From UBA7672 sp965229115 (GTDB lineage Bacteria > Pseudomonadota > Alphaproteobacteria > Caulobacterales > Hyphomonadaceae), in assembly GCA_965229115.1 (NCBI GenBank), contig CBDDIR010000003.1, positions 2,232,001-2,296,000 of the forward strand: a DNA stretch of 64,000 nucleotides, given 5' to 3'. The position numbers and the translations under genes are program-made. Positions 16,184 through 25,335 of this stretch are shown piece after piece (position 1 is the stretch's first letter; each line of letters starts with the position of its first letter). The notes beneath the pieces are model-generated. The model saw only the letters and a program-made list of their open reading frames with translations. It was not told the DNA's origin and made no database searches.

Positions 16184-18469
16184 TCAAAGGCGACGGAACA
16201 GCCCAGCTCCTATCAGGCGCACGAGGAACGGGAAGACGAACAGCGCGCCGAGAAGACTGGAGAGCATCGTCAGCGGCACCAGCACTGCAATCCAGTGGTG
16301 GAGCAGATAGCCCGGCGAAAAGATCAGGACCACATATCCGGCGGCAACAGCAGTCGCGACGCAGACTGCAGCCCCGCCTGCGGATGCATGGCCGTAAGCG
16401 ATCGCTTCGTTAAGCGGCAGGCCCTTCCTGATGCCATCGCGGATGCGGAAAGCTACATAGACGAGATAGTCGAGGCCAACGCCGACAGCGATTGTTGCGA
16501 CTGCAGCAGTGGCAACGTTGAGGCTCGTTCCGCTCCAACCGAGATAACTGAAGTTCGCTAGCACCGTGACAATGCTCGGCAATGCGAACGCCAGCGCCAT
16601 ATGTAGGCTGCGGAAAGCGAGACCACCGATCAGCGCGACAATGCCGATCAGCAGGAACGCCTTCTCGACGCTCACGCGAACGATGCCATCGGCCAGAGCC
16701 TTGGCTGCAATTGCTGAGCCTCCTGTTGTCACGGGCAGACCATGAGCGTCACCCGTAGCTTTCGCGATGCCTATCAAGCGCTCAGCCACATGCGTCTCAT
16801 CGCTTTTGACGAAGGCCCGCACGCGAAGGAAACGCCGCGTGTCATCGACAAGGCCCACCTCCCGGCCTCCGCCGAACAGGATCGTCCAGATCTGACCCGC
16901 CTCGTCTGCCGAACCCGCATGAGATGAGCTGCAATCGGACGCGCCGACAAAGCGGCACTGCAGAAAATCGATCGTCAGCGCCGCCGACAATGTGCCAGTT
17001 ACCGCTGGATCGGCGCGAAGCCTGGCTTCGACCTCACGCACAACATCAAGCTTGTCTGGGGCAAAGGCGGCGTCTGCAGCGCCCATATCGATCATGACAT
17101 CGAAGACGTACGGACCGACGCCAGCCGCGACCAGTTCGTTGACCGTCTTCTGAACTGGAACATCGGGCGCTGTATAAACCGAGATGCTGTGTGAGGGTTT
17201 CACCAGCATGACGCCCACGCCCAGCACGCCTGCAAACGCAATCAGGCCTATGCCAATTGCGACCCGTGGGCCGGTTACGGCGACGGATGCGATGCGACGC
17301 AGCGTTGACTGCCAGAAGGGTGTTAGCTCGCCATAGCCCGCCCGCACGATCGGGCGCGGCAGCAGAACCCTGATGGCGGGGACAAGCGTGAGCTCCAGAA
17401 CCAGAGCCGCGCAGATGCCCGCGCCTGCAAGCACGCCAAATCGTGCAAGCGCTGCGACGTCGAGTAGGAGAAGCGCAAACAGACACGCTGCCGCGCCGCT
17501 GACTGCAAGCGTCAGGACTGGTCCGACGGACGCAACCGTTTCAATGATCGCCTCGCCATTCTGTTGCTTGGTAGCGCGCGTACCGGGCTCTGCACGTTCC
17601 CGGATTTCCTCCATGTAGCGTTTGAGAAGCTGCACAGAGTGCCCCGCGCCAACCGCAAGAATCAGGATGGGCGCAAGCACCGCGTATGTGTCGAGCGGCA
17701 TGCGCAGCCAGCCATAGACACCCAGACCGAGGGCCGTTGCGATCAAACCGGTGAAAATCGGAACGACAACGGCCTGGACCGAGCGCAACGCTTCCCAATG
17801 CAGCAAGAGCACGAGGATCATGATGATCGGGAAGAAGATCGCGATCCGCTTCGAGAAGCGGTCGTTCTGCGCGATGAAAGCCGGCTGGCCTGAATACGCG
17901 ATTGAGACGCCAGACTGGCTCAAGCCTGGCAACATGGCGTCGATGCCGGTCAGAATGCCGTCGAACTCACCACTGATGACGTTAAGATCGGCATAGACGA
18001 TCAGGTCGCCGTTCGGAGCGAGGATGAGGGAGCGTTGAGGCCCCAGCCCTGCTAGTACATCCTCCGTAATCGATTCTCCGAAATCACAGAACTCACGCAA
18101 GCCGACAACGCGCAGGTCTCCTGCCTCTTCCGATACATACTTGAGCGTGTCGGACCCGAAGCCATAGACGCGACCGGGCGCGATGCCGGGCGTCCGTTCG
18201 AGTTGTGCCGATAAAGTGCAGGCAGAGGTTAGCCGTGCAGCCTCGTCTCCGCCGGAGACGAGGAATGCAAGCGTGCTGCGACTCTCGAAGCGACTCTGGA
18301 TCGCGCGAATGTCCTGCGTCAGTTCGCTATGATCGGGCAATGTCGCGTCATAGTCGCTGACGAAACTGGTTTGCCTCAGGCCCGCCAGAACGACCATGCA
18401 GGCGAAGACGACAGATGCGATAACTTTCCATGGATGGCCAACGATGACGTGGCCGAGCATGCGGTACAT
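16184..18469 (-). CDS. RND/MMPL-family transporter
   Basis: Inner-membrane transporter of 761 residues with the duplicated RND fold. TM1 is at about 12-30, followed by a periplasmic domain to about 210, five helices to about 370, another helix near 400-420, a second periplasmic domain, and a last helix block from about 615 to 755. The second half has the proton-relay type motif VGVGLDYLVYVAFR. In the first half the equivalent reads AVGAGHSVQLLKRY, with His in place of Asp. This architecture belongs to exporters of lipids, hopanoids or other hydrophobic molecules (HAE3/MMPL), not to tripartite drug pumps: no adaptor or TolC gene is nearby. It is last in an operon with barrel and LolA-like genes. 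Confidence 0.88.
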   Translation of the reverse strand: MYRMLGHVIVGHPWKVIASVVFACMVVLAGLRQTSFVSDYDATLPDHSELTQDIRAIQSRFESRSTLAFLVSGGDEAARLTSACTLSAQLERTPGIAPGRVYGFGSDTLKYVSEEAGDLRVVGLREFCDFGESITEDVLAGLGPQRSLILAPNGDLIVYADLNVISGEFDGILTGIDAMLPGLSQSGVSIAYSGQPAFIAQNDRFSKRIAIFFPIIMILVLLLHWEALRSVQAVVVPIFTGLIATALGLGVYGWLRMPLDTYAVLAPILILAVGAGHSVQLLKRYMEEIRERAEPGTRATKQQNGEAIIETVASVGPVLTLAVSGAAACLFALLLLDVAALARFGVLAGAGICAALVLELTLVPAIRVLLPRPIVRAGYGELTPFWQSTLRRIASVAVTGPRVAIGIGLIAFAGVLGVGVMLVKPSHSISVYTAPDVPVQKTVNELVAAGVGPYVFDVMIDMGAADAAFAPDKLDVVREVEARLRADPAVTGTLSAALTIDFLQCRFVGASDCSSSHAGSADEAGQIWTILFGGGREVGLVDDTRRFLRVRAFVKSDETHVAERLIGIAKATGDAHGLPVTTGGSAIAAKALADGIVRVSVEKAFLLIGIVALIGGLAFRSLHMALAFALPSIVTVLANFSYLGWSGTSLNVATAAVATIAVGVGLDYLVYVAFRIRDGIRKGLPLNEAIAYGHASAGGAAVCVATAVAAGYVVLIFSPGYLLHHWIAVLVPLTMLSSLLGALFVFPFLVRLIGAGLFRRL

Positions 18470-18487
18470 GTAGCTTCTCCCCGACGG

Positions 18488-19717
18488 CTAGTAGCCGTAC
18501 CGAATGCCAATGGTGAAAAGGCTGTTGTCTTTGAGACGGCCGAGTTGCGTGCCGGGTGATCCAGCGTAGCGTTCGGCCATGCCGATGAGGCGGATCCCAT
18601 CAGCAAGCGCATAGACGAGCTTCACCTGAGCGAAGCTCCCGCCGCCGGAAAAACCACCGGCCGACGCTTCAAACGATCCCTGATCACCGTCGAAGGCATG
18701 CCGCACGCGGACAAGCCCGCCGACGACCGTGTCTCGCCAGGTGTAGTGGATTGACCCGTTGCCGCGAGCGACCGGAGCTAGGCGTGGCGCCGGCGATTGC
18801 AGGGACTCGTTCGAACGAACAAGCGCCTGCACATTTACGTTGAACTGCCCCGGCAGATCTCGATCGGCGCCCAGAGCCAAGGCGAACCGGGGCACGCGTG
18901 CCGCCACGCCGATCAGGGCCGGCTTGTCGAAGTCGTAGAATGCGGCCTCCGCCCGAACGCCATAGTCGGCGACCGTTGTGGCGATGTCGCCACCAAGCAT
19001 CTTCTGCTTCGGATAGAGCAGCGTGACTGCGAGCCTGCCGTCTGGCTGGTCGCTACGAGATGCCCAGGGCGTTCGATCGAATGCTTCAGCGTAAGTGACT
19101 GACCAGTCGAATGTCTGACCGAATTGCTCATACCTGATTGCGAACTGGCTTTCCGGATTATCCGGTTCCTGCTGATAGACAGGGACGCCATAGGGCGCGA
19201 CGAGCTGCGGCAATGTCGTGCGCCGGAATTCAGGCGCCCAGATGAAGCTTACTTCGCCTTCTGCGACATCCATCTGCGCAGACACGGCGGCGATGCCGAG
19301 GCGCGCATCGTCTTCGTCAATGACCAGACGACGGTAGTCGCGAGCGGAGAGAATGTCCGTCGGATTGAGACGATCTGCGCGACCCCACGCAAAGACCTGG
19401 CGACCGGCCTTGAAGCGAAGCCCCTCGCCGCTCCATCCGAGATAGGCTTCCCTGATCTCCGCATCGCCATTGCCCTCGCCTACCGGATCGGTGGCGAGCC
19501 AACCTTCCGCATGCAGGGAGACGCTGTCTGCTACGTCCCAGCGACCGCGCCCCCAAAGTTCCGCAGTGAAGGTCCCGTCATCCTGCAGGCCTCCGGTGCG
19601 GTTGTCTGACCACGCTGACGCGCGGATGGAGGTTTCTGTTTCCTGGGCGAAAGCGGGAGAATGCATCGCCAGAAGCGCGAGCGAAGTCACGCTGAGTAGT
19701 CCGGATCGCTGTCTCAT
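18488..19717 (-). CDS. Outer-membrane beta-barrel partner of the RND transporter
   Basis: A 409-residue exported protein with signal peptide ending HSPAFAQ. Its many alternating amphipathic strands end in an aromatic C-terminus (IGIRYGY), as expected of a BamA-inserted barrel. Motifs LGWSGEGLRFKAGRQVFAWG and ADRLNPTDILSARDYR resemble the barrel proteins (DUF1302-like) that often accompany RND/MMPL transporters. Its start codon overlaps the stop of the upstream LolA-like gene by 4 nt, and 18 nt separate it from the RND gene. It is probably the outer-membrane end of the same transport path. No substrate can be assigned. Confidence 0.83.
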   Translation of the reverse strand: MRQRSGLLSVTSLALLAMHSPAFAQETETSIRASAWSDNRTGGLQDDGTFTAELWGRGRWDVADSVSLHAEGWLATDPVGEGNGDAEIREAYLGWSGEGLRFKAGRQVFAWGRADRLNPTDILSARDYRRLVIDEDDARLGIAAVSAQMDVAEGEVSFIWAPEFRRTTLPQLVAPYGVPVYQQEPDNPESQFAIRYEQFGQTFDWSVTYAEAFDRTPWASRSDQPDGRLAVTLLYPKQKMLGGDIATTVADYGVRAEAAFYDFDKPALIGVAARVPRFALALGADRDLPGQFNVNVQALVRSNESLQSPAPRLAPVARGNGSIHYTWRDTVVGGLVRVRHAFDGDQGSFEASAGGFSGGGSFAQVKLVYALADGIRLIGMAERYAGSPGTQLGRLKDNSLFTIGIRYGY

Positions 19718-20505
19718 TGTTTCAGGCTTTCCGGAGCGACTTCGGCATCCGCCACGACGACGTCTGCGCGGAACTCGATGAAGGTCAGGATGGATTCACT
19801 TTTGGCGCTTCGCATGAGGATGCGCATGGGCTGCTGCTTGCCAGACGCTGCAGCGGGCTGGCGCGCATCGCTTGCTTCCATCGATTTGAGGAAAGCGCCG
19901 GCGAGATCGAAGAAGTCTACACGCACCGCCAGCATGTCTGCATCACGCAGCCATGTCAGCCGACGGGAGTAGCCGGTTTCACTGGCCAATCCATCCGTCA
20001 TGGGCGTGCTGACGATAACGGTGCAGCCAACATCCTGGATCGTCTCGCGGCGCAGAATGCGATGGTGCCAATCGCCGACTTCGTGGCCGAGTATGTCGCC
20101 ATACGAGAAATCGGATCCCATCCATGGATCACGCCGGTTCGAAGCCACGAGCCTGCGCACACGCCGCAAGGACGGCAGGTAGATCCACAGATCATCGGCC
20201 GCTTGATTGCGATCGATCGTTAACGTGGCCACACCGCGCATATCGGCGGGCGCCGCTATGCGCATCATCCGCGCGGTCGCCTTACCGCCCTCCAGAATTT
20301 TGGACACGCCCGCCAACTCGCGGACGCGCGGGCTTCCTGACTGAGTTGTAATGCTCAAGCGCGCCTTGAACCGCGCAGCGTTGAAGCGCGACACCTCGTG
20401 TGACGCGCGCATCATGGCTTCGGGGGAGTTTGCCTGCGCGTGGGCGACGCCGCTTGCGAGAAGCGTGAGCCCGGCCAGGGCAGTTCGTCGTGACATCTCG
20501 GTCAT
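19714..20505 (-). CDS. LolA-like outer-membrane lipoprotein-sorting family protein
   Basis: Periplasmic protein of 263 residues. The N-terminus MSRRTALAGLTLLASG carries a twin-arginine-like signal that ends at VAHAQA. The mature part has the LolA/LolB-like half-barrel pattern of the outer membrane lipoprotein-sorting group: KARLSITTQSGSPR, MRIAAPADMRGVATL, WIYLPSLRRVRRL, GSDFSYGDI, ILRRETI. Members are thought to carry hydrophobic ligands across the periplasm. It is first in the operon, with AGGA 8 nt before ATG 20505, followed by the barrel (ATGA overlap) and RND genes. This is a different family from canonical LolA, so lipoprotein carriage itself is not implied. Confidence 0.85.
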   Translation of the reverse strand: MTEMSRRTALAGLTLLASGVAHAQANSPEAMMRASHEVSRFNAARFKARLSITTQSGSPRVRELAGVSKILEGGKATARMMRIAAPADMRGVATLTIDRNQAADDLWIYLPSLRRVRRLVASNRRDPWMGSDFSYGDILGHEVGDWHHRILRRETIQDVGCTVIVSTPMTDGLASETGYSRRLTWLRDADMLAVRVDFFDLAGAFLKSMEASDARQPAAASGKQQPMRILMRSAKSESILTFIEFRADVVVADAEVAPESLKQ

Positions 20506-20785
20506 CTTTTTTCCTGCTGGTTTCGAGAGCAGGCCTGCCGCGCGCCGGAGGATGATGGTTCGCGACAGGCCTGACTGGCGCCGCGGGGCGTCCAGCGCGG
20601 CGGTTGTGAACGCTCGCGGCGCGCAAAGTCCTGAGAAGCCAATGAGTTCTGCAGCTCAGAAAAAAATCGCTTGATTGCCAACACCGAACGCGATGCGCCC
20701 CGCGCTCGACATCCGGCCAACTCGGACTTATGAGCGAGTTCTGAGGGGACAGATTGCAGGACGGGGCCGCGAAGAAGCTCACGCC

Positions 20786-22711
20786 ATGAATCAGAGGACC
20801 ATATTGTGGGCGGCGCCGCTGGCGCTCGACCTCGCGGATCAATCTGCGCGCATTGACGGACGGCCGATTGAACTCGGACCGAAAGTCTTCGGCTTGCTCA
20901 AGGCGCTTATGGAAGCGCCGCAGCGCGTCGTTACCAAGGAAGAACTGATCGAAGCCGTTTGGGACGGTCGCTTCGTTTCGGATGCGGTGCTGACGACCGG
21001 CATGAAGGAACTGAGGCGCGCGCTCGGCGACGACGCCAAGGAACCTGTTTACATCGGCACCGTCCACGGCCGCGGCTACCGCTTCCTGAAGTCGGTTGAG
21101 TCTCAGAGAGACGCCACCGGCTCGGACGAAGCCAATCCCGCGATGGAGTCCAAGTCCGCAGCCGTCGCACAGGCGTCGACACTCAAAACCAAGGGCTTCC
21201 CCTGGTTACCCCAGTCCGCTGCGGTGATCGCTGTCCTGCTGATCGTGGTAGTCGGGCTGGCGGCGCCGCTGCTCGGCAAAGGCACGCTTGGCGTTGCGGC
21301 GATGCCGCCCAAGGTCGCCAGCGTTGCAGTTCTGCCTTTCGAAGACCTGTCGCCTGCTGGCGACCAGAGCTATTTCGCCGACGGGGTTTCCGAGGAGATC
21401 CTCAACGTTCTTATGAGCGTTGACGGGCTGACGACGGCTTCAAGAACGTCGTCATTTGCCTACCGCAACCGCAAGGAACTCACCGTCCCGCAAATTGCCC
21501 GGCAGCTTGGGGTCGATCACGTCCTTGAAGGCTCTATTCGAGCCGATGAAAGAAATGTCCGCATCAGGGTGCGACTTGTCGATGCCCGCTCAGGCCAGAC
21601 CGCCTGGGCGCGCGATTACGAGCGCGAGCTGTCGGTCGAGAACGTATTCCTGATCGAGAGCGAGGTCGCAGAACGGGTTGTCTCGCAATTGCGCACGTCG
21701 CTCGCCAGCGGCCTCGGCACGCAGGATGCGCGATCGAGAACGGCATCCTCCGGCACCAGCAATCTCCGCGCCTACGAGCTCTATCTTCGCGCCCGCGCCA
21801 ATCTGATTGAACGAGGCGACGACGAAAAAGGCATCGAGATGATGCGGGAAGCAACGCATCTCGACCCGAATTTCGCCCGTGGATGGGAGCTTCTGGCGGC
21901 GCTGACCTTTGTCGCCGGCGACGACGGAAACGTTTCGGAAGAAGGTGTGGCCGCTGCCGAACGCGCGCTGGCGCTCGATCCGCGCCTCTCTCTGGCGCAC
22001 GCGGTCATGGGCATGATGCTCACCTATTCCGAACCCGTCGACTGGGAGAACGGAATCGCAAGCCTCGAGAAGGCGGTCGCCCTTGATCCGAGGAACACGA
22101 CTGCCCTGCTGTGGCTCGGCAATGAAATGCACAAGCTTGGCTATCTCGAACGTTCGCAGGAATTGCTTGAACGATGCCTGAAGCTCGACCCCGCCTATGA
22201 CGGATGCAGGCAGCATCTTTCATGGGTGCTGCACATGCGCGGAAAAACAGACCTCGCGCTCATTGAACACCGCCGCCTGCTTCGCGACGGCGTGAAGCCA
22301 AGACACACCATGTTCGTGCAGGCTCTGCTGGCGCGAGGCGAAGAGGAGCTGATACGCGAGGAGCTCACGCGCATCCCCAAGCGTTCGCTTATGCCCGAGT
22401 CTATCCTATCAGCGCTCCGCTCGCGCCCGAAGGACATGAAGCCCGTGCTGGAAGACCTCCGCGCATGGACGCTTGAAGGGCCGTGGCGGTATCTGATCTA
22501 CCCGATCATCCTGGAGCTCGGCGCTTACGAGCTGTATGCGCCTGTGCCCTCGTCCAACTTCGCGCTGTGGCTGCCGGAGACGCCGGAGTTCCGCAAGTCC
22601 GACGAGTTCCAGTGGTTTGTCCGCACGATGAACATTGAGGCCTACTGGCGGAAGCATGGCTTCCCGGAACAATGCTGGCCCACCAGCGCGGAAGATTTCG
22701 AGTGCGCTTAG
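20786..22711 (+). CDS. Membrane-anchored winged-helix regulator with TolB-like and TPR domains
   Basis: A 641-residue CadC/ToxR-type transcription factor. The N-terminal OmpR-like winged helix (about 20-105) includes KVFGLLKALMEAPQRVVTKE, LIEAVWDGRFVSDAVL and TVHGRGYRFL. A single TM follows (about 142-165, AAVIAVLLIVVVGLAAPLL). The periplasmic part opens with VAVLPFEDLSPAGDQSYFAD, the fold seen in adenylate-cyclase/TolB-like regulators, and continues with TPR-like repeats rich in ALDPR. ATG 20786 is chosen because the DNA-binding domain begins there; the frame is open upstream to 20675. It is divergent from the LolA-barrel-RND operon across 280 nt, which makes it a likely regulator of that operon. 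Confidence 0.87.
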   Translation: MNQRTILWAAPLALDLADQSARIDGRPIELGPKVFGLLKALMEAPQRVVTKEELIEAVWDGRFVSDAVLTTGMKELRRALGDDAKEPVYIGTVHGRGYRFLKSVESQRDATGSDEANPAMESKSAAVAQASTLKTKGFPWLPQSAAVIAVLLIVVVGLAAPLLGKGTLGVAAMPPKVASVAVLPFEDLSPAGDQSYFADGVSEEILNVLMSVDGLTTASRTSSFAYRNRKELTVPQIARQLGVDHVLEGSIRADERNVRIRVRLVDARSGQTAWARDYERELSVENVFLIESEVAERVVSQLRTSLASGLGTQDARSRTASSGTSNLRAYELYLRARANLIERGDDEKGIEMMREATHLDPNFARGWELLAALTFVAGDDGNVSEEGVAAAERALALDPRLSLAHAVMGMMLTYSEPVDWENGIASLEKAVALDPRNTTALLWLGNEMHKLGYLERSQELLERCLKLDPAYDGCRQHLSWVLHMRGKTDLALIEHRRLLRDGVKPRHTMFVQALLARGEEELIREELTRIPKRSLMPESILSALRSRPKDMKPVLEDLRAWTLEGPWRYLIYPIILELGAYELYAPVPSSNFALWLPETPEFRKSDEFQWFVRTMNIEAYWRKHGFPEQCWPTSAEDFECA

Positions 22712-22721
22712 GCGCCGCTGA

Positions 22722-23861
22722 CTATTTGCGCGCGGAAGCCTGCTTGGCGAACCAGGGGCGCAGCTGGTCGAGGGCGTAATCAAGACGGTCGGTCGAGATT
22801 GCGAAGCTGAACCGAATGAAGCGATGGCCGTTCACCGGATCGAAATCGACTCCCGGCGCCACGGCGACACCCGTTTCCTCCAGCAGCTTCTTGCAGAACG
22901 CGATGCTGTCGTCAGTGAGATGACCGACATCGGTGTAGATGTAGAACGCGCCATCTGGCGGAGCATTCGCCGTCAGGCCCAATTCAGGCAGTGCTGCCAG
23001 TAGCCGTTCGCGATTGTTGCGGTAGGTTTCCAGATGACCGTCCAGTTCGTCGCGCGCGTCCAGCGCGGCCAGAGCCGCGTGCTGGCTCAGGGAGGATGCC
23101 GTCAGGAATAGATTGCCGACGCGTGCTCTCGCGCCATCCAGGTCTGCTTTCGGCGCTAGAAGCCAGCCCAGCCGCCAGCCGGGCATGCTGAAGTATTTCG
23201 AGAAGCTGCTGATGACCATGCATGAAGGATCGAACTCCAACATCGAGCGCGTCGGCGCGCCATAGCTGAGCCCGTGATAGATCTCGTCGGAGATAATGCG
23301 GATGCCACGCGTCTTGCACACGTCGGCAATGGCTTGCAGCTCCGCGGGCGACAGGATCGTCCCCGTCGGGTTTGCTGGACTGGCGACGATGATGCCGGCA
23401 GGCGGATCATCCAGCGCGGCAAGCGCCTTTGCCGACAACTGGAAACGCTCTTCTTCAGACGATGCGATTTCCACCGCCGTCATGTGCAGCGCCCGCACAG
23501 AGTTGCGATAGGCAACATACCCCGGCCTTGCGAAGGCGATGCGATCGCCTGGCTTGAAGAGCGTGTTGAGCGCAAGGACGAGCGCTGGCGAGGCGCCGCA
23601 TGTCAGGATGAACCGCTCGGGTTCGATCGTTACGCCATACATCTCCGAATAGTGTCTCGCGAGACGCGCCTGCAGCGCCGAGCTTTCCCAATAGCCCATG
23701 GCATCGGTTTCAAGCGCGTTGCGCGCGGCATCCAGCGCTACCTTGGGCGCGCTGGTCGAGGGCTGACCAAACTGCATCTGGATGACACGCCGACCGCTCG
23801 CCGCCATCTGGTGCGCCAGCTGGCTGATGGCGATCGCCTGAAATGGAGCAATCTCGGACAT
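22722..23861 (-). CDS. Class I/II PLP-dependent aminotransferase
   Basis: Fold-type I aminotransferase of about 379 residues, cytoplasmic. The PLP lysine is in SSFSKYFSMPGWRLGW; other signatures are ANPTGTILSP, ISDEIYHGLSY (Asp and Tyr contacting the cofactor), the N-terminal MQFGQPS, and HRFIRFSFA with the carboxylate-binding Arg. This is the AspC/AlaT/YbdL-like group; the amino donor cannot be told from sequence. ATG 23861 (MSEIAPF) is preferred, since the frame open to 23918 adds a non-conserved leader. It is tail-to-tail with the winged-helix/TPR regulator, with 10 nt between stops. Confidence 0.9.
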   Translation of the reverse strand: MSEIAPFQAIAISQLAHQMAASGRRVIQMQFGQPSTSAPKVALDAARNALETDAMGYWESSALQARLARHYSEMYGVTIEPERFILTCGASPALVLALNTLFKPGDRIAFARPGYVAYRNSVRALHMTAVEIASSEEERFQLSAKALAALDDPPAGIIVASPANPTGTILSPAELQAIADVCKTRGIRIISDEIYHGLSYGAPTRSMLEFDPSCMVISSFSKYFSMPGWRLGWLLAPKADLDGARARVGNLFLTASSLSQHAALAALDARDELDGHLETYRNNRERLLAALPELGLTANAPPDGAFYIYTDVGHLTDDSIAFCKKLLEETGVAVAPGVDFDPVNGHRFIRFSFAISTDRLDYALDQLRPWFAKQASARK

Positions 23862-23965
23862 GGTCGGCATTCCAGGTTCAGCGCGAACAGAAGTCGCGGC
23901 GACCCGATCGAACCACATAGATTGGTTGGTGTGTATCCCGGCAATCTGTCGGGCCGGGAGATCGG

Positions 23966-24051
23966 TGGTGGAAGGGACTGGATTCGAACCAGTGTAGCCG
24001 TTAAGCGCGAGATTTACAGTCTCGTGGATTTAACCACTCTCCCACCCTTCC
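23966..24051 (-). tRNA. tRNA-Tyr (anticodon GTA)
   Basis: On the minus strand the gene begins GGAAGGGTGGGAGAGTGG and ends CCCTTCCACCA, with the 3' CCA encoded. The acceptor stem GGAAGGG/CCCTTCC is perfect, the anticodon arm reads GAGACTGTAAATCTC with GTA, and a long variable arm (class II tRNA) and a GGTTCGAATCC T-arm are present. Total 86 nt. Confidence 0.96.
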
Positions 24052-24142
24052 ACGCCGACCTAGTCACGACGAAGCTACGGCTTGACGCCGGAGCGGATGA
24101 GACCGAAACGAAGCCCGGCCTCACTTGGGAGCGCGTCTTATA

Positions 24143-25291
24143 GTGACGAAGGATCGTCCACGCAACAGGCCTGAAAAGGCCGGAAAATCAGGTAATTTCG
24201 GAGGTCGCGGCGATGGCGGCCCCCGGGATCGCAGCGGTGCGCCCGGTCGGGGACGCGATGGCGGAGCCGATCAAGCGGACCGTTCCGGGAATCAAAACGA
24301 CAAGCCGTGGGGACGCGAACGCGCAGCTTCTCGCCCGGACGGCGAACAGCGTCAGCGTTTTCCGGGCAAGCCTGGCGGTGGCGGCGGCAAAGGCGGCGGG
24401 TTCAACAAGGGTGGCGGGCAGAACCGCTTCGAGCAGAAGCGCCGGGACAGTCGGCCGCAGGGCAATGATCGTCGCGAGGCATCGTTCGAGGAGCATGGCG
24501 AGGTCTGGATCTGGGGCATTCACGCAGCCACGGCTGCACTGGCCAATCCGATGCGTCGTATCAGCAAGGGCTATGTGAGCCCCAACGCGGCCGAGCGGGC
24601 CGGGCTGGATGCGCGGTCGTTGCCGAAGTTCATTGAGCTGATGGAGCCCAAGGATATCGACCTGCGGCTGCCGCCGGGCGCTGTGCACCAGGGGCTGGCT
24701 GTGCGGTGCAAGCCGCTGGATGGGATCGATATAGCGGATGCAGCCATGCAGGCAGAGAAGCCGCTGGTGATCCTGGATCAGGTGACCGACCCGCAGAACG
24801 TAGGCGCGATCTTCCGGTCTGCTGCTGCTTTCGGAATCGGCGGCGTGGTTATGCAGACGCGTAACGCGCCCGCCCTTGGCGGGGCGCTGGCGAAGGCTGC
24901 TACGGGCGCGATCGAGATCATCGAGGAGATCCGGGCTGTGAACCTGTCGCGCGCGATTGATGCGCTGACGGATGCCGGCTGGAAGGTGATCGGGCTGGAT
25001 GGAACGGCGACTCAGACGTTGGACGAGGCTTTTGCTGGTCCGGAGCCGCTGGCGATCGTGATGGGGGCCGAGGGCGAAGGGTTGCGCCAAGGCGTGGCGA
25101 AGGCTTGCAGTGGGCTGGCGCGCATTCCGATCGGGTCGCAGATGGAAAGCCTGAACGTTTCGAACGCGGCTGCAATCGCCTTCTACGAGGCGGCCAAGCG
25201 TGGCGGGAAGGCTCCGCCTGCGCCCAAGGCGGCCCTGCCCGCGTCCGCCGACGATGCGGATGACGATGGATTTGAGGACGAAGCCGACTAG
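24143..25291 (+). CDS. rlmB: 23S rRNA 2'-O-ribose methyltransferase (RlmB/TrmH family)
   Basis: SPOUT methyltransferase expected to methylate Gm2251 in 23S rRNA. The 382-residue protein has a disordered Gly/Arg/Asp-rich N-terminal extension of about 120 residues. A substrate-binding domain follows (WIWGIHAATAALANP), then the knotted SPOUT core: LDQVTDPQNVGAIFRSA, IVMGAEGEGLR and IPIGSQMESLNVSNAAAIAF (motifs 1-3). An acidic tail ends the protein. GTG 24143 is the likely start, with GGAG 12 nt upstream; a TTG at 24125 is also in frame. The basic low-complexity leader is much longer than in E. coli RlmB and may add RNA binding. Confidence 0.93.
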   Translation: MTKDRPRNRPEKAGKSGNFGGRGDGGPRDRSGAPGRGRDGGADQADRSGNQNDKPWGRERAASRPDGEQRQRFPGKPGGGGGKGGGFNKGGGQNRFEQKRRDSRPQGNDRREASFEEHGEVWIWGIHAATAALANPMRRISKGYVSPNAAERAGLDARSLPKFIELMEPKDIDLRLPPGAVHQGLAVRCKPLDGIDIADAAMQAEKPLVILDQVTDPQNVGAIFRSAAAFGIGGVVMQTRNAPALGGALAKAATGAIEIIEEIRAVNLSRAIDALTDAGWKVIGLDGTATQTLDEAFAGPEPLAIVMGAEGEGLRQGVAKACSGLARIPIGSQMESLNVSNAAAIAFYEAAKRGGKAPPAPKAALPASADDADDDGFEDEAD

Positions 25292-25335
25292 ACTGCCGAG
25301 CTGACGGACTTCCGGCCGGACGTGAGGGGATTTTC

